In this document: positions 17,501 to 26,805 of the stretch, one piece after another | How the letters are laid out: every line of letters starts with the position of its first letter | Position numbering within the stretch: position 1 is the stretch's first letter | Source of the DNA: SHVZ01 sp041906305 | Lineage (GTDB): Bacteria; Pseudomonadota; Alphaproteobacteria; SHVZ01 | DNA length: 64,000 nucleotides | Assembly (NCBI GenBank): GCA_041906305.1 | Contig: JAYRJL010000002.1 | Span: forward strand, 682,001-746,000 | Reading direction: 5' to 3' | Notes under the pieces: model-generated | Told to the model about the DNA's origin: nothing | The model's input: only the letters and a program-made list of their open reading frames with translations | The model's database searches: none | Made by a program: the position numbers and the translations under genes

Positions 17501-19441
17501 CTACTTCAGGTCCAGCTTGAACCGGGCGAAGCCGTTCGATCCCGTGTCCAGATACTGGAGCTTCGGATTGCCCTTGGCGTAGGCCTGAGCCGCCGGCGAG
17601 GTTTCGAAGATCACCTCGACCGGCGCAGCGACCTGGGCGAACGACCAATTCGGCATGACCGAGGCCTGGATCGTCTTCTTCTGGATCAGCCACTCCATCA
17701 GCATTTCCTGGCTGGTCTCAGGGCTTTCGAAGACGACGTTCTTGCCGTCGAGGCCGGGGAAGTTGCCGCCACCGCTGGCGCGGTAGTTGTTGGTGGCGAC
17801 GATGAACTCCTGCGCCTCGTCGATCGGCTTGCCTTCGAACTTCAGGTCGACGATGCGGCGGGCGTTAGGGTTCTGAACCTTGCCCTGCATGTCGTAGCGC
17901 GGCGGCTGGGTCAGATCGATCTTGTAGGTGACGCCGTCGATGACATCGAAGTTATAGGTCGGAAATGCCGTGTTCACGAGCTGCTGCGGCGCCGTCACCG
18001 CCGGATCGACGCGGTTGAACTGCCCGGCCGACATCTCGAGCCACTCGCGCACCCCAGCGCCGGTCACCTTCACCGCGCGAACGGTGTTCGGATAGAGGTA
18101 CAGGTCGGCGACGTTCTTGATCGCGATGTCGCCGGCCGGCACATCGGTGAAGTAGTTGGGCCCGCCACGGCCGCCGGCCTTGAACGGCGCGCCGGCCGAG
18201 AGGATCGGCAGCTTCGCGTGCGGCGTGTCCTTGAGCTGGGCGCGGACATAGTCGGTCTGCGCCCGGGTCACGATCTGGATCGAGGGATCGTCCTGGACCA
18301 ACGCGAAGTAGCTGGTGATCGGGTCCGTGGTCTTGGCGACCGGACGGCGGACATAGCCCAGCGTCGCCTCATGCTCGGCCTTCACCAGCGCCAGGATCTC
18401 GGGATCGGGCGCCGCCAGCGAGACCCATTGGTTGTTCTCACGCTTGCGGATCGGCCAGGCGGACGCAGTGCCATCGGCACGCTCCCAGCCTTTGCCCCCC
18501 TTCTTCAGCGTCAGGTCGACGACGCCGAGATGATTGCCCCAGAATCCCGCCATCACCGCAGGCACGCTGTTGATCGTGCCCTTGTCGACGTCGGCTCCGG
18601 CGACGTTGGCGAAGGACTTGTCCGGGAAGACCCTATGCGCATGGCCGGCGAGGATCGCGTCGATGCCAGGCACGGAGGACAGGAAGTTTGCCGCGTTCTC
18701 TTCCCCGGCCTGGGCCGGCGCCGAGGAGAATCCCGAGTGTACCGCCGCAATGACGATCTCGGCGCCCGCCGCCTTCATCTCCGGCACATAGCGCTTCGCC
18801 GCCTCGACGATGTCGATGGCGAAAGCCTTGCCTTCGAGATTGGCCTTGTCCCAGGTCATGATCTGGGGCGGCACGAAGCCGATCACGCCGACCTTGACCT
18901 TCTGCTTGGCACCGGCGGCGTCGGTGAACTCGCGATCGAGGATGACGAAGGGCCGGATCAACGGTTTGGCGGTCGCTTTGTCGGTGCCGAGGAACACGTT
19001 CGAGGTGACGTAGGGGGTCTTGGTTCCCTTGAGCACCGTCTCGAGGAAGGCGAGACCGTAGTTGAACTCGTGATTGCCCAGGGTCGCGGCGTCATAGCGG
19101 AGCAGGGCCATCGCCTTGTGGGTCGGATGCACGCTGCCGTCCTTGAAGCCGCTCTCGCGCGCCACCCAGTCGCCCAGCGGATTCCCCTGGATCAGGTCGC
19201 CCGAGTCGATGAGCAGCGTGTTCGGCGCTTCCGCCCGCGCCTTCTTGATCAGCGTCGCGGTACGCGCGAGGCCGAAGGAATCGTCGGCAGTATCGCGATA
19301 ATAATCGTAGTCGTAGAGATGCGTATGAATGTCGGTAGTCGACAGCACGCGCAGCTTGATCTCCTGGGCCGACACTCCCAGCGAGGCAAGCGCTGCGATC
19401 GCTATCGCAAGGAAGAGGGATCGAAGAATTCGCCGTGTCAT
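17501..19441 (-). CDS. cpdB: CpdB-like 2',3'-cyclic-nucleotide phosphodiesterase / 3'-nucleotidase
   Basis: 646 residues, the normal CpdB length. ATG at 19441 is chosen because an AGGGAGG ribosome site precedes it and a Sec signal peptide (RRILRSLFLAIAIAAL, cleavage after VSAQ) follows. The calcineurin-like metallophosphatase domain has the metal ligands in STTDIHTHLYDYD, DSGDLIQGNP, GNHEFNYG and GHAHRVFP. The C-terminal 5'-nucleotidase domain includes the YNFDVIDGVTY region. The periplasmic enzyme releases nucleosides and phosphate from 2',3'-cyclic nucleotides and 3'-nucleotides. It is alone on its strand, and its start faces the solute-binding protein gene at 19591 across 149 bases. Confidence 0.9.
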   Translation of the reverse strand: MTRRILRSLFLAIAIAALASLGVSAQEIKLRVLSTTDIHTHLYDYDYYRDTADDSFGLARTATLIKKARAEAPNTLLIDSGDLIQGNPLGDWVARESGFKDGSVHPTHKAMALLRYDAATLGNHEFNYGLAFLETVLKGTKTPYVTSNVFLGTDKATAKPLIRPFVILDREFTDAAGAKQKVKVGVIGFVPPQIMTWDKANLEGKAFAIDIVEAAKRYVPEMKAAGAEIVIAAVHSGFSSAPAQAGEENAANFLSSVPGIDAILAGHAHRVFPDKSFANVAGADVDKGTINSVPAVMAGFWGNHLGVVDLTLKKGGKGWERADGTASAWPIRKRENNQWVSLAAPDPEILALVKAEHEATLGYVRRPVAKTTDPITSYFALVQDDPSIQIVTRAQTDYVRAQLKDTPHAKLPILSAGAPFKAGGRGGPNYFTDVPAGDIAIKNVADLYLYPNTVRAVKVTGAGVREWLEMSAGQFNRVDPAVTAPQQLVNTAFPTYNFDVIDGVTYKIDLTQPPRYDMQGKVQNPNARRIVDLKFEGKPIDEAQEFIVATNNYRASGGGNFPGLDGKNVVFESPETSQEMLMEWLIQKKTIQASVMPNWSFAQVAAPVEVIFETSPAAQAYAKGNPKLQYLDTGSNGFARFKLDLK

Positions 19442-19590
19442 CTGCTGCCTCCCTGGCCGCTCGGAAAGGCGACCTTGGAAAAAGCCTAGCACAGCGCGGC
19501 GGTGCGTCCAGGCGCCCGATACCGGCCATTTCTCTTTGGAAACGGCGGCGCTAGACTTCACCCGAACTCGACGAGAACTGGAGATCCCGC

Positions 19591-21174
19591 ATGCGTACGC
19601 GTATCGCCTCCGCCGTCGTCACCGCCCTCGTCACCGCCGCGGCGCCAGCTTCCGCGCAGACCGTCCTGAAGATGGTGCCCCAGGCCGATCTTCGTGTTCT
19701 CGACTCCGTCTATACGACGGTGACGATCACCAACAACTACTCGCGCATGGTCTACGACGTCCTCTTCGCCATGGACTCGAAGCTCGTGCCGCGGCCGCAG
19801 ATGGTCGAGTCCTACAAGGTCAGCGACGACAAGCTGACTTGGACCTTCGTGCTGCGCCCGGGCCTCAGGTTCCATGACGGCTCGGCCGTGACCTCGAAGG
19901 ACGTCGTCGCCTCGTTCAAGCGCTGGCAGAACCGCGCGGTCGACGGCAAGGTGCTGATGGCCCGCACCGCCGCCTTCGAGACACCGGACGATCGTACCTT
20001 CGTCTTCAAGCTGAAGCAGCCCTACGGGATGATGCTGGAGACGCTGGGTGGCGCCGCCAACACGCTCTTCGTGATGCGCGAGAAGGACGCCGCGACCGAC
20101 GCCTTCCAGGAGGTCAAGGACAGCGTCGGCTCGGGACCGTTCAAGTTCATCCGCGAGGCCTGGGTTCCGGGCGCCATGGTCGCCTTCGCCAAGAACGCCG
20201 ACTACGTGCCGCGCAGCGAGCCGCCCGACGGCCAGGCCGGCGGCAAGGTCGCCAAGGTCGACCGGGTCGAATGGCCTTACATCCCCGACACCAACACCGC
20301 GGTCTCCGCCCTCCAACGCGGCGAGGTCGACATGGTCGAGGTGATCAGCCACGACATGATCCCGGCGCTCTCCAAGGATCCGAACATCCAGCTGCTGACG
20401 CCGGACCCGATCGGCTTCCAGGCGACGATCCGCCCGAACCACCTGGTGCCGCCCTTCAACAACCCGAAGGCCCGCCAGGCGCTGTTCCTGATCGGCGAGC
20501 AGACCGACTACCTGACCGCGATGGTGGGCGCCGACAAGCAGTACCAGAAGGTCTGCTTCGCGCCGTTCATCTGCGGCTCGCCCGGCGAGTCGACGGTCGG
20601 CATCGAGAAGGTCAACAAGAAGGACGTGGCGCGCGCCAAGCAGCTCTTCGCCGAGGCCGGCTACAAGGGCGATCCGATCGTCATCATGACGCCGACCGAC
20701 CAGTTCCTGATCCACACGATGACGCTGGTGACGGCCCAGCTGCTGCGCGAGGCCGGCATCAACGTCGACCTCCAGGCGATGGACTGGGGCGCGGTCACCC
20801 AGCGCCGGCTCAACAAGAACGACCCCAAGACCGACCGCGCCGGCTGGCACATCGCCCAGACCACCTGGCCCGGCCGCATCCAGTCGAACCCCTTCTTCAA
20901 CCTGTTCGCTTCGACGCCCTGCGACGGCAAGAATTCCTGGGGCCTCCCCTGCGACGAGGCGATGGAAAAGGTCCGGCTCTCATATCTCGAGGCTCAGACT
21001 GCCGAGGAGCGGAAGAAGATCATCGACGACCTTCAGGCGCGGTTCCTGGAGGTCGTGCCCTACGTCCCGGTCGGCCAGTTCACCCGTCCGGTCGCCTATC
21101 GCAAGGAGCTGAAGGGCATTGTCCCGAACTCCTGGGACATCACGCTCTGGAACATCGAGAAGGTGAAGAACTAG
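19591..21174 (+). CDS. Family-5 (peptide/nickel type) ABC solute-binding protein, Sec-exported
   Basis: 527 residues. A Sec signal peptide (MRTRIASAVVTALVTAA, cleaved after ASAQ) is followed by an SBP_bac_5 domain: DVLFAMDSKLVPRPQMVESY, TWTFVLRPGLRFHDG, TSKDVVASFKRW, and a C-terminal VPYVPVGQFTRPVAYR. Such proteins deliver peptides, opines or related amides to Dpp-type permeases. No permease is directly beside it; the nearest are at 26789-28647 beyond three genes, where a second solute-binding protein of this family (25201) sits. Its TAG shares CTAG at 21171-21174 with the stop codon of the convergent lyase. Confidence 0.9.
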   Translation: MRTRIASAVVTALVTAAAPASAQTVLKMVPQADLRVLDSVYTTVTITNNYSRMVYDVLFAMDSKLVPRPQMVESYKVSDDKLTWTFVLRPGLRFHDGSAVTSKDVVASFKRWQNRAVDGKVLMARTAAFETPDDRTFVFKLKQPYGMMLETLGGAANTLFVMREKDAATDAFQEVKDSVGSGPFKFIREAWVPGAMVAFAKNADYVPRSEPPDGQAGGKVAKVDRVEWPYIPDTNTAVSALQRGEVDMVEVISHDMIPALSKDPNIQLLTPDPIGFQATIRPNHLVPPFNNPKARQALFLIGEQTDYLTAMVGADKQYQKVCFAPFICGSPGESTVGIEKVNKKDVARAKQLFAEAGYKGDPIVIMTPTDQFLIHTMTLVTAQLLREAGINVDLQAMDWGAVTQRRLNKNDPKTDRAGWHIAQTTWPGRIQSNPFFNLFASTPCDGKNSWGLPCDEAMEKVRLSYLEAQTAEERKKIIDDLQARFLEVVPYVPVGQFTRPVAYRKELKGIVPNSWDITLWNIEKVKN

Positions 21175-22670
21175 ACCTTCCGAAGGGCGGACGCGGCGGC
21201 GTCGAGCCGCCGCGCCGCCTCGTCCATCCGCCCGCGATAGACCGCGAGCCAGGCGCGAGCTTCGTCCAGATCGCGACGATAGCGGGCGAAGGCCTTGTCC
21301 AGGGCCGCGGGCGCAGGTCCTCCCGGCATGGTGCGGACCGAGACGAAGTGCTCGGGCGTCGTGACGCGCCGGAATTCCGCTTCGACCAGGTCCGGCACGC
21401 GGCCCGCAACCTCGCGGAACGCATCCACGAAAGCGGCGTAAGGCACGGTCTGGAAACGCTCGCCGGTATCGATCATCCGCCGTGCCAGCTTGGCGGCGAT
21501 CTCGTGCGCCTGCCTGAACGACAAGCTCTCGGCACGGACGAGCGAGTCCGCGAGCTCGGTCACGGTGATGCAGGCCTCGTCGATGTGCCGTCGCACCTTG
21601 GCCTCGTCGATCCGGACCGAGCCCAGGAATCCGGAGAGAAGCGCGATCGCGCGATGGCCGGTGTCGAAAGCCTCGTATCCCGCCGCCTGCACCTCGCCCT
21701 CGGAGTCGTTCATGTCGGTGAACGGCGTGTTGTGGACCGCGTTGATCACCGCCTCGGCACGCGAAACCGCGAGCGACAGCATCAGGCGCAGGTGCTCGAC
21801 CGGCACCGGATTCCGCTTCTGCGGCATGATCGAGCTGATCTGCACATAGGCGTTCGGCACGTACATGTGCCCGATCTCGAAGCCGGTCCAGGCGTTCAAG
21901 TCCTGGACGAAGCGGCCAAGGTGGACGAAGAGCAGCTTGAGCGCAGCGTAGACGCTGGTCGCGTAGTCGACCGCGGCGATGCAGCCGTAGGAATTCTCCT
22001 GGACCTCGGCGAATCCAAGAAGCTCGGCCATCCGCCCGCGATCGAGATCAAACCCCGATGTCGTGATCGCCGCCGCGCCCATGCTCGACTTGTCGGGGTA
22101 CCGCGCCGCATGCATCACGCGCTCGATGTCGCGGAGCAGCATTTCCACCAGCGCGCCGAGATAATGGCCGAAAGTCGATGGCTGTGCCGGCTGGCCGTGG
22201 GTATAAGCAACGATCAGCGTGTCGCGGTTTGCCTGGGCGACCTTGATCGAGGTGTCGACGAGACCGATCAGCGCCTCGACGAAGCCGACCAGCCGCTCCT
22301 TCAGCGCCATCTTGAAGACCGTGTGGTCGATGTCGTTGCGCGACCGGCCGGTGTGCAGCTTGCCCGCGACCTCGACGCCGAGCCGGCGCTTCAGCTCGGA
22401 TTCGACGTAGAAGAAGAAATCCTCGTGCTCGCCGGTGTAGTCGAGCGCAGCGACGTCGACCTTGGCGACGATGTCGTCGAGCGCGGCCAGGATCGACCCG
22501 GCCTCGGCGCGGCCGAGCAAGCCCTTCTCGGCCAGCATCACCGCGCTTGCCCGGTTGATGCGCATCTGGTGCTGCCAGTGATGGCGCTTCACGCCCTCGA
22601 ACAGGGGCGCGAGCACCGTGTCCTTATAGATCGGCGCCGGAAAGACGCTGTCGTCCTTGTGTGTCTTCAT
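21171..22670 (-). CDS. Argininosuccinate lyase-like enzyme (fumarase/aspartase superfamily), divergent
   Basis: About 499 residues from ATG at 22670, chosen because the family sequence begins there. The superfamily motif SSIMPQKRNP is clear, as is KLHTGRSRND. It differs from true ArgH at positions next to these motifs: ArgH normally has SRNDQ and QKKNPD, whereas here the residues are SRNDID and QKRNPVPVEH. This suggests a C-N lyase acting on another N-substituted aspartate, such as the EDDS lyase group (inference). It lies between peptide-type ABC components and a PIG-L deacetylase, not with arginine genes. It is divergent from the PIG-L gene. Confidence 0.75.
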   Translation of the reverse strand: MKTHKDDSVFPAPIYKDTVLAPLFEGVKRHHWQHQMRINRASAVMLAEKGLLGRAEAGSILAALDDIVAKVDVAALDYTGEHEDFFFYVESELKRRLGVEVAGKLHTGRSRNDIDHTVFKMALKERLVGFVEALIGLVDTSIKVAQANRDTLIVAYTHGQPAQPSTFGHYLGALVEMLLRDIERVMHAARYPDKSSMGAAAITTSGFDLDRGRMAELLGFAEVQENSYGCIAAVDYATSVYAALKLLFVHLGRFVQDLNAWTGFEIGHMYVPNAYVQISSIMPQKRNPVPVEHLRLMLSLAVSRAEAVINAVHNTPFTDMNDSEGEVQAAGYEAFDTGHRAIALLSGFLGSVRIDEAKVRRHIDEACITVTELADSLVRAESLSFRQAHEIAAKLARRMIDTGERFQTVPYAAFVDAFREVAGRVPDLVEAEFRRVTTPEHFVSVRTMPGGPAPAALDKAFARYRRDLDEARAWLAVYRGRMDEAARRLDAAASALRKV

Positions 22671-22758
22671 CGCGGCGATGCTCACGGAGAGGTCAACCCA
22701 AGTCAACCGAGATGACCGCTTGCTTTTGCAGCGCCGGCTTTCCACCCTCGCCACGGAC

Positions 22759-25086
22759 ATGGTCACCGACATCGAGCTCTGGAACGCGTTGCTGCCGCTG
22801 CGATCGGCCGCCAGCTTCATGATGACCGGCGCGCATCCGGACGACGAAGCGAGCATCCTGCTCGCCCGGCTCGTGAAGAAGGATGGCGTGCGGGTGATCT
22901 ATGCCTGCGCCACGCGCGGCCAGGGCGGGCAGAACGCGCTCGGTCCCGAAGCGGGAAAGGCGCTTGCCGCGATCCGCACCCGTGAGATGGAAGAGGCGGC
23001 GCGGGTCCTCGACATGGAGGTCCATTGGCTCGATCTCCCCGACTTCGGCTTCGCCAAGACTGCCGAAGCAACCCTTGCCGCCTGGGGCAGGGACCGCTTG
23101 CTCGAGCGCCTGGTGCGGGCGATCCGGACGGCGCGACCGGACGTGCTATGCCCGACCTTTCTCGACGTTCCCGGCCAGCATGGCCATCACCGCGCGATCA
23201 CGCAGGCGACAATCGCCGCCTTCGACCTCGCCGCCGATCCGGATAGCTTTCCCGAACACATCGCCGTCGGCCTTCCGGCCTGGCGTGTGGGCAAGCTCTA
23301 TCTACCGGCGCTCTCGGGCGGCGGCGGCACCTACGACGATGCCGAGCCGCCTCCGCCGGCGACGATCTCAGTCCCGCTCGACGGCGAGGACGCCGAAACC
23401 GCCCGACGCTCGCGCGCCCGCCATCGGAGCCAGGGCATGGACGTCATTCGCGCCGAGACGCTTGCATCGATGCCGCTGCATCTGCTGCGCAGCCGGGCAC
23501 CGATGGCCAATGCCGAAACCTCGATCCTCGACGGACTGAGGCTCCGGCTCGCCGACTTCGCCGATGGCTCTGAACCTGCGCTGGACGACGCACTCCGGCG
23601 GGCCGATGCCGGCATCGATTTCGCCGTCGCGCGGTTCCCGGATCGCGGCGCCGTCGTCACCGGATTGAACTGGGCACTCGAGGCGATCGAGGAGGCCGAG
23701 ACCCGGCTGGCACCTCCCCCAGATCCGTTGGCGGACGACCTATCCCACCGCCTGACGCTCAAGCGTCGCCAGCTCTGGCGCGCACATCGTATCGGACTCT
23801 CGATCGACGCCCGCGTCGAGCTACCCGATGTCGTCGTCGCAGGCGTGCCGCTCGGGGTGAGGCTGTCGGTACGCTTCGACGGCTCGCCGGCATCGGCATC
23901 CCTCGCCGCCGTCTCCGCCGACGGCGCGGCCGCAAGGAGTGACTATCTCGGCATGGCTCGGGTCGTGGTGGCGCAGCCGAATCCGTTTCAGGCGACCTTC
24001 GATCCTCTCTCCCCGGCCGGGGCCGTGACCGGCCGGCTCCGATACGCCACCGAGAATCTGGAGATCGAGCAGACGATCGAGCCGGTCGAGGCACCGAGGA
24101 TCGTGCCACGGCTTTCGTTGACGCCATATCCCGAGCGTATCGTCGTGCGAAGCGGATCAGCCTTGCCACCCCTTCATGTCGACGCCCGCAACAACACCGG
24201 CGAGACGATCGAGACCCGTATCCTTGTCGGCGAGACAGTCGTCCCGCTGCGATTGGCGGCGGGCCACGGCACGCGTATCGAGGTGACGGTGCCGACGCCG
24301 GAGCCTGGCCGCTATCGCCTCGATATCGTCGCCGACGGTATCGCCCATGGGCGGGTCCGCAGCTTCGCCTACGACCACATCGGCCGCACTGGATGGATCG
24401 AGCCGGCAGCGATCGAGGTCCTGGTCGCCGACGTGGCGATTCCGGACGGCATTCGTGTCGCTTATATCGACGGCGGCGGCGATCGGGTCGGAGTCAGCCT
24501 GGCCCAGCTGGGCATCGACGTATCGACACTCGACGCCGGCGATCTGAATACCGACCTGACGCGCTTCGACACCATTGTCGTCGGCGTCCGTGCTTTCGGC
24601 ACGCGACCGGATCTCGCGGCCGCCAGGGAAAGGCTGCACGCCTTCGTCCGCGACGGCGGCCATCTGGTGACCCTGTACCATCGCCCTCACGACGGCTGGG
24701 ACGCGGGCGGGACGCCGCCGGCACGCATCGAGATCGGCTCGCCATCCGTCCGCTGGCGCGTCTGCGATCCTGCCGCGCCGGTCACGATGCGCGCGCCCGA
24801 TCATCCCTTGCTCATGCGGCCCAACCGCATCGGCGCCGATGATTGGGCTGGCTGGGTCAAGGAGCGCGGCCTCTACTTCGCCTCATCCTGGGATCAGGTC
24901 TACGAGCCGCTGCTGGCGATCTCCGATCCGGGCGAGGCGCCGCTCGAGGGCGCGCTGGTCTCGGCGTGCATCGGCGCCGGCCGTCACACCCATGTGAGCC
25001 TCGGTCTTGCGCATCAGATGGAGGAACTGGTGCCCGGTGCGTTCCGGCTCTTCGCGAACCTGGTCCAGGGCGCGAGAAAAGCGTAG
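22759..25086 (+). CDS. Large PIG-L family deacetylase with C-terminal ThuA/GATase-like domain
   Basis: 775 residues from ATG at 22759. The N-terminal PIG-L (LmbE) domain has the zinc motif AHPDDE at residues 25-30 and the second metal segment GQHGHHRAI near 135. These enzymes remove acetyl groups from N-acetyl sugars or related amides. A middle beta-rich region of about 200 residues resembles an immunoglobulin-like NEW3-type module. The last 220 residues (from VRVAYIDGGGDR onward, with FVRDGGHLVTLYHR) look like a ThuA/class-I amidotransferase-like fold. No signal peptide is visible. It is divergent from the lyase at 21171 and 114 bases ahead of the solute-binding gene at 25201. Confidence 0.8.
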   Translation: MVTDIELWNALLPLRSAASFMMTGAHPDDEASILLARLVKKDGVRVIYACATRGQGGQNALGPEAGKALAAIRTREMEEAARVLDMEVHWLDLPDFGFAKTAEATLAAWGRDRLLERLVRAIRTARPDVLCPTFLDVPGQHGHHRAITQATIAAFDLAADPDSFPEHIAVGLPAWRVGKLYLPALSGGGGTYDDAEPPPPATISVPLDGEDAETARRSRARHRSQGMDVIRAETLASMPLHLLRSRAPMANAETSILDGLRLRLADFADGSEPALDDALRRADAGIDFAVARFPDRGAVVTGLNWALEAIEEAETRLAPPPDPLADDLSHRLTLKRRQLWRAHRIGLSIDARVELPDVVVAGVPLGVRLSVRFDGSPASASLAAVSADGAAARSDYLGMARVVVAQPNPFQATFDPLSPAGAVTGRLRYATENLEIEQTIEPVEAPRIVPRLSLTPYPERIVVRSGSALPPLHVDARNNTGETIETRILVGETVVPLRLAAGHGTRIEVTVPTPEPGRYRLDIVADGIAHGRVRSFAYDHIGRTGWIEPAAIEVLVADVAIPDGIRVAYIDGGGDRVGVSLAQLGIDVSTLDAGDLNTDLTRFDTIVVGVRAFGTRPDLAAARERLHAFVRDGGHLVTLYHRPHDGWDAGGTPPARIEIGSPSVRWRVCDPAAPVTMRAPDHPLLMRPNRIGADDWAGWVKERGLYFASSWDQVYEPLLAISDPGEAPLEGALVSACIGAGRHTHVSLGLAHQMEELVPGAFRLFANLVQGARKA

Positions 25087-25200
25087 CGAGATGAGGTTCG
25101 GAGAGAATCCTTTTCTCTCCTTGCATCCACTTCCGGTCTGCGTTGACAAGCGCCGGGCCGGATGGCGCAATCGCAGCATCTTCCCCGCAAGGAGCCGACG

Positions 25201-26805
25201 ATGGCGAGCCGTTCCCGCGTGACGCGTCGTACCGTGATCAAGGGCGCGCTCGGCGCCGCCGGATCGACCCTGCTCCCCTCCGCCGCTTTCGCCCAGGGAA
25301 AGCGCGGCGGCGTTCTGATGGTCGCCGCCGACAGCGAGGCCACCAACTGGAACGGCGCGATCGTCGCCAGCAACGGCGTGTTCTTCGTGTCGAGCAAGGT
25401 GCTGGAGCCGCTGGCCGACCAGGTCTTCGGCGGAACCGGCCTGAAGCCGGTGCTGGCCACGTCATGGACGCCGGCCGCCGACGGCCGCAGCATCACCTTC
25501 CAGATCCGCCAGGGCGTAGAGTGGCACGATGGCAAGGACTTCAGTTCGGCCGACGTCGCCTTCTCGGCAATGGAAGTCTGGAAGAAGCTTCAGAACTTCG
25601 GCCGCGTCGTCTTCAAGGACCTGGAGGCCGTCGAGACCCCGAACGCGCAGACCGCGGTCTTCAAGTTCTCGAAGCCGATTCCGAGCCAGCTGATCCTGAA
25701 CGCGCTGCCTGCGCTCTCGACGGTGATCCCGAAGCATCTCTATGAGAACACCGACATCGCCGCCAACCCGGCGAACCAGAAGCCGGTCGGCACCGGGCCC
25801 TTCACCTTCGCCGAGCAGAAGCGCGGCGAGTTCATCCGGCTCGAGCGAAACCCGAACTACTGGTCGGCGAACCAGCCGCTGGTCGATCGCATTCTCTATC
25901 GCGTGATGGCCGACAAGGGTACCACCGCCGCCGCGCACGAGTCGGGCGACCTGCACCTCTCATGCTTCAGCGCCGTCTCGACCGCCGATGCGGTTCGCCT
26001 CTCGAAGGTCAAAGGCCTGTCGGTCTCGACCAAAGGCTACGAGGGCATCCTCTACACCTGCACCGTCGAGGTGAACCACAAGCGGAAGGAACTGGCCGAC
26101 GTCCGCGTCCGCCGCGCGATCCGGCATGCGATCGACTCCAAGTTCCTGCTCGACACCGTGTTCCAGGGCTTCGGTGCGGCCGCGACCGGACCGATCCCGG
26201 CAAGCGGGGCGCCGTTCTATACGACCGATGTCGCGCAATACCCGTTCGACCCGGCCAAGGCCGAGGCCTTGCTCGACGAAGCCGGATACAAGAAGGGAGC
26301 CGACGGCAACCGCTTCGCGCTCAAGATCCTGCCGGCGCCTTTCTTCGAGCAGACCCGCCTCACGGGCGACTACCTGCGCCAGGCGCTGCGCCGCATCGGC
26401 ATCGATGCGCAGATCGAGACCAACGACGCGCCCGGCCACATCGCCAAGGTCTACAAGGACCATGCCTACGACCTCGCCGTCGCGGCGCTGGTCTACCGCA
26501 ACGATCCGGCGATCTCGACCACGGTGCTCTACCGCTCCGGCACGCCGGCGGGCGTTCCCTTCGCCAACCAGTACAATTATGTCGACGCCGACATGGACAA
26601 GCTGATCGACCAGGCGGCGAGCGAGATCAACCCGGACGAGCGGACCAAGCTTTATGTCGCCTTCCAGAAGAAGGTGATGACGGACCTTCCGATCATTCCG
26701 CTGATCGACTTCCCGTTCCTGTCCGTGGTCTCCGACAAGGTGGCCAATCATCACAACACGCCGCGCTGGCCCTGCTCCTCCTGGGCGGATGTCGGCCTCG
26801 CCTAA
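25201..26805 (+). CDS. Family-5 ABC solute-binding protein with Tat signal
   Basis: 534 residues from ATG at 25201, preceded by AAGGAG. The N terminus reads VTRRTVIKGALGAAG, a twin-arginine signal with cleavage near AFAQ, so it is likely exported folded or with a cofactor. The mature part is an SBP_bac_5 domain: ITFQIRQGVEWHDGKDF, SSADVAFSAMEVW, GTGPFTFAEQKRGEFI, and PLIDFPFLSV near the end. It precedes two Dpp-type permease genes and overlaps the first by 17 bases. It probably supplies them with a peptide or amide substrate. It is only distantly similar to the neighbour at 19591. Confidence 0.9.
   Translation: MASRSRVTRRTVIKGALGAAGSTLLPSAAFAQGKRGGVLMVAADSEATNWNGAIVASNGVFFVSSKVLEPLADQVFGGTGLKPVLATSWTPAADGRSITFQIRQGVEWHDGKDFSSADVAFSAMEVWKKLQNFGRVVFKDLEAVETPNAQTAVFKFSKPIPSQLILNALPALSTVIPKHLYENTDIAANPANQKPVGTGPFTFAEQKRGEFIRLERNPNYWSANQPLVDRILYRVMADKGTTAAAHESGDLHLSCFSAVSTADAVRLSKVKGLSVSTKGYEGILYTCTVEVNHKRKELADVRVRRAIRHAIDSKFLLDTVFQGFGAAATGPIPASGAPFYTTDVAQYPFDPAKAEALLDEAGYKKGADGNRFALKILPAPFFEQTRLTGDYLRQALRRIGIDAQIETNDAPGHIAKVYKDHAYDLAVAALVYRNDPAISTTVLYRSGTPAGVPFANQYNYVDADMDKLIDQAASEINPDERTKLYVAFQKKVMTDLPIIPLIDFPFLSVVSDKVANHHNTPRWPCSSWADVGLA

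Noticed and set aside
20271..22715. An 814-codon open frame on the + strand
   Set aside because: It covers the binding protein and the lyase in other frames and has low-complexity Arg/Gly/Pro-rich content; it is a by-product of high GC.
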